The notes below the pieces were generated by a model. The model searched no databases, had not been told where the DNA came from, and was given only the letters and a program-made list of their open reading frames with translations. The position numbers and the translations under genes are program-made. From contig CATLBH010000014.1 of the NCBI GenBank assembly GCA_949878745.1, positions 1-58,695 on the forward strand: a stretch of 58,695 nt of DNA, read 5' to 3'. This document shows, piece by piece, positions 24,238 through 33,375 of the stretch. The stretch's first letter is position 1. Each line of letters begins with the position of its first letter. The DNA is from an uncultured Ruminiclostridium sp. (GTDB taxonomy: Bacteria; Bacillota; Clostridia; Oscillospirales; Ruminococcaceae).

Positions 24238-26019
24238 TCATATGTCCTTATCCGCGTTTACCCGAATATGAAAATTCTTGTTTTCATACCCTTCGGGTTT
24301 CAGCGTCCACACCGTATTTCCGTCTTCGTCCTCGGAAATTTTTTCAAAGCCGAAATCTCGGAACAAATTTTTTACCATCTTGTTTTTCGCGGTGGGGTAA
24401 TAGCGGCCTCGAATCAGCTTTACGCCCCTTTTTGCCGCTTCGCTCACAAAAACGTCCAGCATGGCGAGTTCCATATCTCTTTTCAGTACCCGACAGCTCA
24501 TAAGCCACAGGTCGATATCCAGAATCTCTCCGTTTACCCGCCCTATAACCACGCTAACTATGCCGTTGTCCCCGAACTTGTCCGTCAGTTTTCCGCAAAG
24601 ACGGATATAGTCGGGGCTTTCGTATACCTGTTCCATTTCGGTCTGGGTGTATCTTCGTGTGGTGAGGTTAAACTGATTACTTTTGTTGGTAAGCTGGGTG
24701 ACTCTCGCTAAATTTATGGGGGAAAAATCCCCGATAACCGCTCTCATTTCAAGACTGTCCAGATATTCGCCGTAATCCGCGAACGCGGACTGCATTTTTG
24801 CCCTTTCGGCGTTTTGTTTGTACATTTCGGTACGGCGCAGGTCGTCCTCAGAAAAATTTGTCACCTCAAAATACCCGCCCTTGTCAAGAACGCGTATATA
24901 GTTTTCAACCCCGTCCAATGGAGGAGCCTCCACGGGGAGGGAGCCTTTCACTATTTCTCTTTCGGCGGGATTGTCGTCCGCGAAAACAATGCTTTCGGGG
25001 AGCAGGTCAAGCTCTTTCGCCGTCTGTTCTATATTTACGCTTTTAGGCTCCCAGTTGGCTTTTATTAAAGTGAAGTCCTCCGGCTTTAAAATCCCGTCGG
25101 GGTGATTAAGCCCCGCCAGGGCGTTTTCCGGCTCATTTTTGGAGCAGACGGTGAGAAGCACGCCCAGCTGTTTCTGCGCCTTAATATAACTCTGGAATTC
25201 ACAGTAAGCCTGTCCCATAGGCACCTCCTGTCCCAGAGCCAGTTTTTCGGGGCCGTCGTCTCCCACCACACCGCCCCATAAGGTGTTGTCCAGATCGAGA
25301 GCCAAAACCTTTTTGTTCTTGCCCAAAAGGGAGGCGAAAATTTTCGACAGGCTGAAGGCGAATTCGGGAATCAGAGGTACGGCCACCGCGTATTTGTACA
25401 TATTCCAGTAGAGGGGATCCGACCATTTATCCAGCCCCAGCTGTGCGCTGAGATAATTGATATCGTGTATAAAGAAGCTGCCGTGAGTTTCGGCGTAATC
25501 GTAAAAGCCTTGATTCAGCCTTGAAAGGAAATTCACTCTTCCGTGACAGTCGGCGCAGTCCTTGTTCCCCAATAGTCGCCAATAGGGAAGCTCCATATTG
25601 TTCTGAATTATCGGACAGCCTATGTCCTCCCTCAGCTTGTCCCACATTTGCGTAAAATGCAGAAGCTGTTTTTCCAGAAGAGCGTCGATTGCCGCCCTGT
25701 TCATGGACATATCCGGATATTCGGTTATATTGCGGTTGGAGGTGTGTATAAAAACGAAATCGGGCTTGAATTCCCTCAGCTCGGCTCCGAACATTGCGTC
25801 CTGCCAGTACTGATTATATTCGCTTTGGTAAAATTCGGGCTTTATCCCGTACCAAAGAAGGAACAATTCCGTCATATCCGCTATGGCGTTGGTGGTGGAG
25901 CCGCCCAGAACGGCTATTTTCTTGTTGATTCGCGGTGCGCCGTCGGACAAAAGCTTTTTCTTTATCGACTTCTGCTTTTTGGTCAGCTCGGCGCAGTCGA
26001 AGGGGTAAAAATTAGGCAT
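24238..26019 (-). CDS. FkbH-like HAD-IIIC protein with GNAT-like C-terminus (593 aa)
   Basis: N-terminal ~230 residues form an SGNH-like helical domain (GGSTTNAIADMTELFLLWYG). The HAD phosphatase-like core has KVLALDLDNTLWGGVVGDDG (motif I DLDNT), TVCSKNEPENA and FADDNPAEREIV. The C-terminal ~150 residues look like an acyltransferase (GNAT) fold (LWLMSCRVLKRDMELAML). FkbH proteins load glyceryl or other acyl units in polyketide and surface-glycan pathways. Next to two DHHW proteins, decoration of a cell-surface polymer is the likeliest role; this is inference. It is 34 bp downstream of the lipoprotein gene and probably co-transcribed. Confidence 0.83.
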   Translation of the reverse strand: MPNFYPFDCAELTKKQKSIKKKLLSDGAPRINKKIAVLGGSTTNAIADMTELFLLWYGIKPEFYQSEYNQYWQDAMFGAELREFKPDFVFIHTSNRNITEYPDMSMNRAAIDALLEKQLLHFTQMWDKLREDIGCPIIQNNMELPYWRLLGNKDCADCHGRVNFLSRLNQGFYDYAETHGSFFIHDINYLSAQLGLDKWSDPLYWNMYKYAVAVPLIPEFAFSLSKIFASLLGKNKKVLALDLDNTLWGGVVGDDGPEKLALGQEVPMGQAYCEFQSYIKAQKQLGVLLTVCSKNEPENALAGLNHPDGILKPEDFTLIKANWEPKSVNIEQTAKELDLLPESIVFADDNPAEREIVKGSLPVEAPPLDGVENYIRVLDKGGYFEVTNFSEDDLRRTEMYKQNAERAKMQSAFADYGEYLDSLEMRAVIGDFSPINLARVTQLTNKSNQFNLTTRRYTQTEMEQVYESPDYIRLCGKLTDKFGDNGIVSVVIGRVNGEILDIDLWLMSCRVLKRDMELAMLDVFVSEAAKRGVKLIRGRYYPTAKNKMVKNLFRDFGFEKISEDEDGNTVWTLKPEGYENKNFHIRVNADKDI

Positions 26020-26053
26020 GGTATCCGCCTTTCTTACTCATAAAATAAAATTT

Positions 26054-27241
26054 TTAAAAAAGTTCGCTTACATAAGAGCAATTCGGTCCCGCCGGAGTAA
26101 AGGTACAAACGGCAAAAAGCAAATCGGTAGCCCCCACGCTTTCACAGAACTCCTTGGCGTTAAGATCAAAGTAGCGCGCGTCGCAAACGTAAATGCTCTC
26201 AAAACAGGAGGTAAGAAAAGGCACCAATGCGTTTCCGTAGCTTTCCTTAAAAATCACCAGTGTTCTTCCGTTGTCACAGTCGGTTTTTATTTCCGCTATC
26301 CTGTCGTCACTGCCCAAAAATGAACAGTAGTAAGCCCCCGCGTCGCGGGAAACGAACAGATCGCTTTCATAGCCGTTTTTGAAGGCGGTATCGTAGTAGG
26401 TGGTTTTTAAGGCCTTATCGTTGGGGGAAATATACAGAGTGAAGGTTTCGGGATCGCCGTAGAGATTGGCGCTTTTTGAATAGTTATAAAGGGAACCCAT
26501 ATAGCCGTTTTTGGTCACTTTCGTATATTGGGAAAGGGAGGGGAATTTATCGTTAACCTCCGCCGCCGAAGAGAAAACCTCCGCAGCGTAATAAGCGCCC
26601 AAGGGCTGCCAATGATGATCGGTGCGGGTGTATATGGGTTCTTCAAGATGAGCGGACAAGGCGGAATAAACGTCGGCGTCGGTTACGTTTACCAGTCCTT
26701 CGGAAATACTGTCTATTTTTTTCTTCTGACTCGCGGTGAAGCCGGTTACGTCGTCGGGGGTGTAAAATTCCGAGGAGGTGGGGATCACCATATTGTAAAC
26801 CTTTGTATTCGGTAAGGCTTCCGCCGCCCGGTTGAGCGCTTCGGCGTATTCGCCGCAAAGCTCGAGTGTGCCCCAACAGCCCATCAGTCCCATATAATGA
26901 CCGTTTCTTCCGATGATTTTTATACCGTTTTCCCCGTCCTCACGGTATGTATCGGGAACGCTTCCGGGGGCTTCGGGGGGAACGGGTATTTCTTCCTCCT
27001 CGGAGGTGGTTTCGGAAACGGGCGGAGCGGTTTCCGGAGTTTTTGAGGTAGTTGTCATCAGTTCGGTTTCTTTTTTGGGGGCAGCCGATGTGGATTGGGC
27101 GTCGGAGAGGGAGGTTTCCGAGGACGTTTCGGAAACAGGGGGGAGGGAGTTGTCGGGGAGGGGCGGATTTTCGGCGGGCGTGCAGGAGGTTAAGAGGAGT
27201 ATGGCGGTAAGGAGGATTGTTTTGGGTTTTGTATATTTCAT
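26054..27241 (-). CDS. DHHW-family lipoprotein (395 aa)
   Basis: Signal peptide with lipobox LLTSC (Cys ~19), then a Ser/Thr/Glu/Pro-rich linker to about residue 100 and a globular domain containing the family hallmark TDHHWQPLGAYYAAE and the later FKESYGNALVPFL (SGNH/AlgX-like active-site region). DHHW proteins act on or move acyl groups on secreted glycans, though biochemistry is limited. ATG 27241 follows AGAAGG; the longer ORF to 27454 runs through a GC-rich repeat and is rejected. Paralogue of the protein at 27911-29359, with which it shares the whole C-terminal domain. Confidence 0.83.
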   Translation of the reverse strand: MKYTKPKTILLTAILLLTSCTPAENPPLPDNSLPPVSETSSETSLSDAQSTSAAPKKETELMTTTSKTPETAPPVSETTSEEEEIPVPPEAPGSVPDTYREDGENGIKIIGRNGHYMGLMGCWGTLELCGEYAEALNRAAEALPNTKVYNMVIPTSSEFYTPDDVTGFTASQKKKIDSISEGLVNVTDADVYSALSAHLEEPIYTRTDHHWQPLGAYYAAEVFSSAAEVNDKFPSLSQYTKVTKNGYMGSLYNYSKSANLYGDPETFTLYISPNDKALKTTYYDTAFKNGYESDLFVSRDAGAYYCSFLGSDDRIAEIKTDCDNGRTLVIFKESYGNALVPFLTSCFESIYVCDARYFDLNAKEFCESVGATDLLFAVCTFTPAGPNCSYVSELF

Positions 27242-27286
27242 TTTAGTACCTTCTTTTTTGATTGATTTTGGGTGGGGGAGGGGCAC

Positions 27287-27380
27287 GGGGCGGCGCAGCC
27301 GCGAGCGAAGCGAGCTGACGCGGAGCTTGCGGAGCGTCTGAAATTTTCCGTCAGGAAAATTTCGGCTGCGCCCCCTGCGG
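27287..27380 (+). repeat. Repeat family 3, copy 1 (GC-rich, ~94 bp)
   Basis: GGCGGCGCAGCCGCGA ... GGAGCTTGC ... GAAATTTTCC-GTCA-GGAAAATTTC ... GCGCCCCCTGCG. Inverted relative to copy 2; the pair flanks ~300 bp without a gene. Confidence 0.65.
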
Positions 27381-27681
27381 ATGGGCAGAAGCGGGGGTAG
27401 GGGCAGTTTTAGCTGATGAGGCGCGTAATGCGGCTTGTTAAGATTTTGGGACAAGTCCGACCGCGTATGCCGATAAAAGCTCTGTTTATGTTTTGAACGG
27501 TGAGCGTATCGGAAGAGAAGCTTGTATTTCCGCTTCGGTAAAAGCTGATTATAGGGTTTAGCCGTTTTCCGGGAAATTGTCGGTAAATGCCCCTCAATAA
27601 AGCCTTATTATACTGCGCGTATCCTATCCCGATTACGCCTTTCATCAGTAAACAATCGCCCCTACACCCATAATAGCCCAA
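27381..27681. other. Gene-free stretch between inverted GC-rich repeats
   Basis: No ORF with a ribosome site or recognisable product. Contains GCCCCTACACCC near 27660 and a related GGGTAGGGGCA at about 27394, so the outer parts may belong to the repeat. Confidence 0.5.
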
Positions 27682-27785
27682 CCGCAGGGGGCGCGGCTCG
27701 AAATTCCCCTTTGGGGGAATTTCTCTCAGCGGAGCAAGCTCCGCTTCGGCTCACTCCGCTTCGCTCCGTTCGCGGCCGCGCCGCC
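27682..27785 (-). repeat. Repeat family 3, copy 2 (GC-rich, ~104 bp)
   Basis: Reads on the minus strand GGCGGCGCGGCCGCGA ... GGAGCTTGC ... GAAATTCCCCCAAAGGGG then AATTTCGAGCCGCG and CCCCCTGCGG. It parallels copy 1 with changed but still paired inner stems. Confidence 0.65.
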
Positions 27786-27846
27786 TTTCCGCCGAACCAA
27801 TACCGTAAGCCCGACGTTTCCCGATTCCCCGAACAAATTCTACTTA

Positions 27847-27900
27847 TACCAATCCCTTTTTAAACTGACGTAATACCAACAGTTTACAGAGGGATTAGTA
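27847..27900. repeat. Repeat family 2, copy B (54 bp, single hairpin)
   Basis: TACCAATCCCTTTTTAAACTG ends pair with AGTTTACAGAGGGATTAGTA. It is flanked on both sides by TTA (27844-27846 and 27901-27903), a candidate 3-bp target duplication. It lies 10 bp from the DHHW gene stop, where it could act as a terminator. Confidence 0.65.
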
Positions 27901-27910
27901 TTAGTTTCCT

Positions 27911-29359
27911 CTACTGCCTTTTCGCCAATGTTTCCTCCATGGCGTCGCAGTTCACCCCCGCCGCCGAAAACACGCACATTGTAAACAGCACGTCATCTAT
28001 TCCGTTTTCCTTGAGAAAGGTTTCCGCGTCAAGGTCAAAATATCTTATGTCAAGCACGTAAATCTCCTCATATCCACCCATATAAAACGGTATTTCCGCG
28101 TTTCCGTAGCTGTCCTTGAATACCGCCAGCTTTCTCCCGTTCTTAACGTCGGTTTCCACCCTGACTATCTTCTGGTCTCCGCCCATAAATATCTGATATG
28201 AGCTGGCGGGATCCATCTGTAAAAAGAAAGGATATCTGTTGTCAAAGTTGTAAGCGGTATCATAGTAATAGCACTTAAAATCGTTGGCGGGGATATAATA
28301 GGTGAAGGTGTCGGGATCGTTAAGAAGATTGGCGTCCTGGGTATTCTGGTACAAATACCCCAAAAAGCCCTCGACAACCCTTTTTTCATAGGTGTCCAGC
28401 GCTGGGGAATCGACTCCCGCCGCTTTACAGAATGCGTCCGCTGCGTAATAGGCGCCAAGAGGCTGCCAATGGTGGTCGCTTCTTGTGTATATATATTCGT
28501 CCGCGTGTTCTCTGAGAACGCTTGTACAGTCGACATTTATCACATTATCGCTTAAATTGTCCGCAATATAGTAAATGTCCTCCGACTGGGAAGCACTGTA
28601 TTCCTCCCAGTTTCTGGGCAGATAATACTCCCCGCTGCAGGGCGCTATCATCACATAGGTCTGTATTTCCTCACCGAGTCTTTCCGCAAAGCCGTTTACG
28701 GTACTTATAAACTTATCGCGGTTAAATCCGCCGCCGTAAAGGCTCACCGCGCGATAGTGGCCGTCCTGCTGCTGAAATATGATTTGTCCGTTGGTCTGAA
28801 TCCCCGGAGCCACTTCGTTTCTCGGATCATACGGGGCGGTGACCGATTCCGTGACTGCTTCCGTAACCGCTTCCGTGGCCGAAACGGTTACTTCTTCCGA
28901 AACCGTGTTTTCTTCCAACGGATCGGAGACAACATTATCGGCATTGTCGGTAACCGTCGGTTTTATATCTGGTTCCGAAGTCGGAGCCGAAGTGGTTGTG
29001 ATCACATTCACGGGGCCGCCGTAAACGGTAACGCCGCCAAGGGATACTCCCATACACTTGTTTATTTTAGCCGAAATATCCTTGAAGCCCTCTCTCCAAG
29101 GTACGGTATCGTTATACCATTTGCTTACCCCGTCGGTAAACTTTCCGCTGAACAGATTTTCGGCATTGAACTCCGGAAATTCCGCAAGCTCGCGCTTTTC
29201 GGAGGCGGAGGAGGTGGGTCGCTCGAATACGGTAAGCGAAACGGCGGCGGCTATAAAAAGCGTGGCCGTCACGCAGATATTTATTATGTTGAATTTTCTT
29301 TTCTGCTTCTTATTCTCCGGAACGGAGGGAGTTTCCTTTAAATGCTTTCCCTTGGCCAT
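27911..29359 (-). CDS. DHHW-family membrane-anchored protein (482 aa)
   Basis: Short Lys-rich cytoplasmic tail, then a transmembrane anchor (IINICVTATLFIAAAVSLTV) and an extracytoplasmic domain. Residues ~50-115 (ENLFSGKFTDGVSKWYNDTV then PWREGF) match the N-terminal DHHW region. A Thr/Val/Glu-rich linker (repeated SVTEAVTE-like words) follows, then the catalytic-like part with RSDHHWQPLGAYYAAD and FKDSYGNAEIPF. ATG 29359 has GAAAGGA upstream. Same domain as the lipoprotein at 26054, so the two are paralogues. Likely part of a surface-glycan acylation or anchoring pathway; no MBOAT acyltransferase is in the window. Confidence 0.85.
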   Translation of the reverse strand: MAKGKHLKETPSVPENKKQKRKFNIINICVTATLFIAAAVSLTVFERPTSSASEKRELAEFPEFNAENLFSGKFTDGVSKWYNDTVPWREGFKDISAKINKCMGVSLGGVTVYGGPVNVITTTSAPTSEPDIKPTVTDNADNVVSDPLEENTVSEEVTVSATEAVTEAVTESVTAPYDPRNEVAPGIQTNGQIIFQQQDGHYRAVSLYGGGFNRDKFISTVNGFAERLGEEIQTYVMIAPCSGEYYLPRNWEEYSASQSEDIYYIADNLSDNVINVDCTSVLREHADEYIYTRSDHHWQPLGAYYAADAFCKAAGVDSPALDTYEKRVVEGFLGYLYQNTQDANLLNDPDTFTYYIPANDFKCYYYDTAYNFDNRYPFFLQMDPASSYQIFMGGDQKIVRVETDVKNGRKLAVFKDSYGNAEIPFYMGGYEEIYVLDIRYFDLDAETFLKENGIDDVLFTMCVFSAAGVNCDAMEETLAKRQ

Positions 29360-29442
29360 TGTTTTTTCCTTTCGGCGGTTGGTTTTTTGTTCTTTTTGCT
29401 CTTGTATTATATTAAACGTCATATTTGGGCGATATTCACATA

Positions 29443-29603
29443 AGAACCTGTCCACATAGGAACGGTGCGTGGATTTTCGAGCAGATTATACCGAGGATAT
29501 GGCAAAATTTCGCCGGCTTGACGGCGAGAGTCAAGAATTTTAACGCAGTCATCGATAAAATTTACCGAAAAGACGCGTGCCAATTCCTATGTGAACAGAT
29601 TCT
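29443..29603. repeat. Repeat family 1, copy B (161 bp)
   Basis: Terminal inverted repeats AGAACCTGTCCACATAGGAA / TTCCTATGTGAACAGATTCT. Interior words GCGTGGATTTTCGAGCA, AATTTTAACGCAGTC, AAATTTACCGAAAAGACGCG. It lies upstream of the DHHW gene at 27911-29359. Confidence 0.75.
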
Positions 29604-29822
29604 AAATTTTATTATACACCTTATATAAGCTAAAGTCAATTATTATAACTTTTGTTTTTTGCGAATCAGAACAAGTCCACTGTGGTTTTCTCGTCAATCT
29701 TATCATCGACCGAGGGAGCAAAGCGGCAAAGAGATCGAATGTTTCTATGTAAAAACCAAAAAGCGATAAAAAATAAAAACAGATATGAAAAAAAGAAAAA
29801 GGGATAATCCGACAGTAATTTT

Positions 29823-29994
29823 AGAACTTGTTCTCATAGGAGAGGGACACGGATTTTCAAGCACAATTTTTCCGAAAACAAGGAAAAATTGTGCAGGCGG
29901 GCAGCTTAGGCGATAAGCCCGTCAAGAAATTTTGACGCAGTTGGCGGGAAAATTTGCCGAAAAGACGTGTGCTTATCCTATGAAAAAATGTTCT
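29823..29994. repeat. Repeat family 1, copy C (172 bp)
   Basis: Terminal inverted repeats AGAACTTGTTCTCATAGGA / TCCTATGAAAAAATGTTCT. Interior words CACGGATTTTCAAGCA, GGCGGGCAGCTTAGG, GAAATTTTGACGCAGT and AAATTTGCCGAAAAGACG. It lies 48 bp from the SNF2 gene stop. The ~220 bp between copies B and C hold no gene I can support. Confidence 0.75.
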
Positions 29995-30041
29995 TATTTT
30001 CAAAATATAACGGACGGCATTATTTCAGCCGTCCGCTTTTC

Positions 30042-33000
30042 TTATTTAAGAAGCTCCAATATCTCGTCGGCCGACATTTTTGTAACGTCGGAGCCTTCTC
30101 CGTAAACCAGTTCGCTAAGCTCGGACTTACTTTGCTGAAGCTTTATTATATTTTCCTCAATGGAGTTGCGGGTGATAAGCTTGTATATCTGTACGTTATT
30201 TTTCTGGCCGATACGGTAAGCGCGGTCGGAAGCCTGATTTTCCGCCGAAACGTTCCACCAGGGATCGTAGTGGATAACAATATCCGCGCCCGTCAGATTA
30301 AGCCCCGTACCTCCCGCCTTAAGAGATATAAGAAACACCTTTATATCGTTTTCGTTAAACTCGTTTACCATTCGTATTCTGTCTTTAGCGCGGGTGCTTC
30401 CCTTCAGCATATAATACGAAATCTTCATCGCCTCGAGCCGTTTTGAAATAATGCCCAGCATCGAGGTAAACTGCGAAAAAAGCAGTATTTTATGCCCCGA
30501 ATTTACACAGCTTTCCACAAGCTCGGCGCATTGCTCCAGCTTGGCGCTTTTGCCCTTGAAATCTTCGTAAACGAGAGCGGGGTCGCAGCATATTTCCCGC
30601 AGCCTTGTCAGCGCGGCAAGTATTTGTATGCGATCCTTTTGATCGTTTCCCAGCCCGCCTTTTATATTCCTTTGAAGCTCGGAAACATTTGCCGCGTAAA
30701 GCTTACGCTGTTCCCTTTCCATTGGCGCGGAAAGTACGGTTTCCGTTTTATCCGGCAGCTCGGCGAGAACGTCTTTTTTCATACGTCTGAGAATAAACGG
30801 CGCGGTACTGCTTTGTAACGCTTTTACCGCTCCCTTATCGTTTTTGCCGACAATTGGGGTTTCAAAGGTGTTTTTAAAACGCGCGTAGTTGAAAAGGTAA
30901 CCCGGCATAATGAAATCGAAAGCGCTCCAAAGCTCCGCCAGATTGTTTTCCACAGGCGTTCCGGTAAGCGCGAACCGAACCTCGGAATTTATCGCCTTGA
31001 CCGCTTTTGCCGCTTGGGTGCTGTGATTTTTTATGTACTGGGCCTCGTCTATAAATTGAAGCCCGAATTTTAAGTCGGCATATTGTTCGATATCCTTTGT
31101 AAGCAGGGTATAGGAAGTGATTATAACGTCAAATCCCCCTTTGGCGAATTTCTCCATAAGCGCGGTTCTTGCCGCGGAGGTACCGATAACAACAAGCGCC
31201 TTCAGGCTCGGCGCGAAACGCTCTATCTCCGACTCCCAGTTTAAGGTAAGCGAGGAGGGGCAGACTATCAGGGCAGGAAGCTGTTTGCTGTTCCGTTTTT
31301 TCGTATCGAGTATAAGGGAAATCGCCTGAATGGTTTTTCCGAGTCCCATATCGTCGGCGAGAATTCCGCCGAATTTATATATCGCTATCGTTTTTAGCCA
31401 GCGAAAACCGTATTTTTGATAATCCCGCATAATATCGGATAACTCTTCGGGAACGGACAGGGCTTCTGGTTCCTCAATGCTCTTGTAATAATCGGATACT
31501 GTTTTTCTGAAATCTCCGCTGTAACGCAAACGAAAATTTCCGCTGTTTTGCAGGCTGTCAAGATACAGCATTCGGTACGCGGGAATTTTCAGCTTGTTCT
31601 TGATCAGATCCTTGTCGGTCAAATCGAGATTTTCCGCAAGCTCCGCCAATTTCGCGGCCGAATCATCGATCACCGCGAATGAGCCGTCCTTTAAACGGCG
31701 GTATTTCACTCCGACGCGATAGGCTTTGAGTATTTCCACAAGCTCCTCGCGGGAGTATCCGTCGTCGTCAATATCAAGCTCCAAAAGCCCACCCGATATA
31801 CGAACCCCGATTTTCGGCTTGACGGGAGGCCTTACCGCCATACGCCGAAATTTTTCGCTTACATACAGCTCCATTGTCTGAGCAAGCTCGGTAAGTCCGC
31901 TTGTAATAAAAGCGTAAGCCGCGTCGTCGTCGCCTATAATCAGAGAGCGTTGGGTACGGCCGGGACAAACCGTAAAATACCGAAGCACCGCGTTTTTAAC
32001 AACGCTTTCTCCGACCTCGTCATAGTGCGGCGCGTTTTGAGCCGCAAAGGCGTGATAGCTTATATCGTTATAGCAAAACATCAGGTCGGCATAAACGGTG
32101 TTGTTGTCCCCGCAATCAACATAAAGCTGCGCCGCCATTTCCGGCGGAATAAAACCTGAAATAAGCTCGATCCCGTCTATCACCGTGTGATCAAGCACAG
32201 TTTTTAAAATTGCCGTATAAAACTCGGTCATATCCGTTTCGGATATAAAAAGAGGCTGCTTACCGCGAACAATTCGGAAAAGCTGATAAACGGCTCGGGT
32301 GAATTTCGCGTCCGCGCAAAAAACCGTTTTATTCCCGCTTTCCAAAAAATACGAGCGCTGTCCCGCTCCGACAGCGTTGTATTCGTAATCGGTTTTCAGG
32401 CTAAAGCGTTTTTCTCCGTCGCGTTTGAGCACAAACTTGATTTTCGGGTTTTCAAATTTTACCAGATATTGCTCATCGTCTATTATGACATAGTCATCGC
32501 GGTAAAGCTCAAAAAACTCGTCAAGATACAATCCGGAAAGAACCGAAACGCTTTTGTTCCAACTATAATTCGATATATTATGAGCGGATACGAATATGTT
32601 CAGCAGCTTTTGGCTGCGCTCGTCCAGCACGGCCATTCGGTGAGTGAAACCGAAGCCTTTTCCGTATTCGGCGTAGCTTTCGATTTGAAAATTATTATAA
32701 AGTTGTATGATATCGCGCACCTTATACATTTTTTTGTTTCCGATCTTAAGAAAGGCTTCTATTCTGTATCTGAAGCTGAGAAGGCTGAGGTGCGGCTGCA
32801 AATGTACCTTTTCGAGGAGCGATGTTTCATATTCATTTCCGTCAGCAATATCTTTTTTATATTTATCAATAAGCAATCGCGTTTCATTCGAGCTTAAGGA
32901 TAGGATCGTATCGGACCAATCCTTTTCTATCGCCATCAGCACGGCGGCGGTATGCTTGCACAAACCGCCGTAGTCATACGGACATGTGCACTCTGCCAAC

Positions 33001-33185
33001 GTAATATTTCCGTCGGCGTCAAATCTTATATTCACGTCGTAGCTGTGTGTGCCTTTTACATTAGCGTAATAGATCCCCGATTCGGTCTGCTTTATTTTGC
33101 CGACTTTTCCACTGTTCAGGTATTCCGCCGCGCGTGCCAGCACCGTGGGTTTTATGTGTTTTTTGTAGTTTTTTAATGTGAACAT
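30042..33185 (-). CDS. SWIM zinc-finger SNF2-family helicase (1047 aa)
   Basis: DNA-dependent ATPase of the bacterial SNF2 (RapA-related) group. N-terminal SWIM finger: CTCPYDYGGLCKHTAAVL (CxC...CxH). A long helicase-associated region runs to ~residue 570, then the ATPase: Walker A GGILADDMGLGKTIQAIS, Walker B FIDEAQYIKN, FALTGTPVENNLAELWSAFD, and motifs V/VI LKAGGTGLNLTGAD and DRAYRIGQKNNVQIYK. Length is usual for clostridial members. It is monocistronic with its own promoter. Probably chromatin or transcription recycling; a defence role seems unlikely without partners nearby. Confidence 0.92.
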   Translation of the reverse strand: MFTLKNYKKHIKPTVLARAAEYLNSGKVGKIKQTESGIYYANVKGTHSYDVNIRFDADGNITLAECTCPYDYGGLCKHTAAVLMAIEKDWSDTILSLSSNETRLLIDKYKKDIADGNEYETSLLEKVHLQPHLSLLSFRYRIEAFLKIGNKKMYKVRDIIQLYNNFQIESYAEYGKGFGFTHRMAVLDERSQKLLNIFVSAHNISNYSWNKSVSVLSGLYLDEFFELYRDDYVIIDDEQYLVKFENPKIKFVLKRDGEKRFSLKTDYEYNAVGAGQRSYFLESGNKTVFCADAKFTRAVYQLFRIVRGKQPLFISETDMTEFYTAILKTVLDHTVIDGIELISGFIPPEMAAQLYVDCGDNNTVYADLMFCYNDISYHAFAAQNAPHYDEVGESVVKNAVLRYFTVCPGRTQRSLIIGDDDAAYAFITSGLTELAQTMELYVSEKFRRMAVRPPVKPKIGVRISGGLLELDIDDDGYSREELVEILKAYRVGVKYRRLKDGSFAVIDDSAAKLAELAENLDLTDKDLIKNKLKIPAYRMLYLDSLQNSGNFRLRYSGDFRKTVSDYYKSIEEPEALSVPEELSDIMRDYQKYGFRWLKTIAIYKFGGILADDMGLGKTIQAISLILDTKKRNSKQLPALIVCPSSLTLNWESEIERFAPSLKALVVIGTSAARTALMEKFAKGGFDVIITSYTLLTKDIEQYADLKFGLQFIDEAQYIKNHSTQAAKAVKAINSEVRFALTGTPVENNLAELWSAFDFIMPGYLFNYARFKNTFETPIVGKNDKGAVKALQSSTAPFILRRMKKDVLAELPDKTETVLSAPMEREQRKLYAANVSELQRNIKGGLGNDQKDRIQILAALTRLREICCDPALVYEDFKGKSAKLEQCAELVESCVNSGHKILLFSQFTSMLGIISKRLEAMKISYYMLKGSTRAKDRIRMVNEFNENDIKVFLISLKAGGTGLNLTGADIVIHYDPWWNVSAENQASDRAYRIGQKNNVQIYKLITRNSIEENIIKLQQSKSELSELVYGEGSDVTKMSADEILELLK

Positions 33186-33298
33186 ATCATTCCCCTCGAA
33201 AATTTCACTTTATTATATTTTATGACGAAAAACTTCGCTGTTTATATGTCAAATCACCGGGATATTTGGCTGATTTATGTTTTGATTTCATAGTTGCT

Positions 33299-33327
33299 AT
33301 TATACCACCTTTTTCCTATAAGAACAA
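33299..33327 (-). promoter_or_regulatory. Promoter of the SNF2 gene, -35 inside a repeat end
   Basis: Minus strand TTGTTC (33327-33322), 17-base spacer, TATAAT (33304-33299). The -35 and part of the spacer lie in a solo family 1 repeat end. Confidence 0.65.
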
Positions 33328-33332
33328 GTTCT
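33314..33332. repeat. Solo terminal repeat of family 1
   Basis: TCCTATAAGAACAAGTTCT matches the reverse complement of the left end of copy C (AGAACTTGTTCTCATAGGA) with one mismatch. No interior or second end is present. Confidence 0.6.
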
Positions 33333-33375
33333 GAATAAAAATTTTTACAAAAACGCAACTTTTAAATAAAGTTAG

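Noticed and set aside
27242-27454. N-terminal extension of the DHHW lipoprotein
   Set aside because: The extra ORF passes through a GC-rich repeat and precedes a perfect signal peptide with a ribosome site, so it is not part of the protein.
27409-27681. 90-aa minus-strand ORF between the GC-rich repeats
   Set aside because: No ribosome site, and its ends are repeat sequence; chance ORF.
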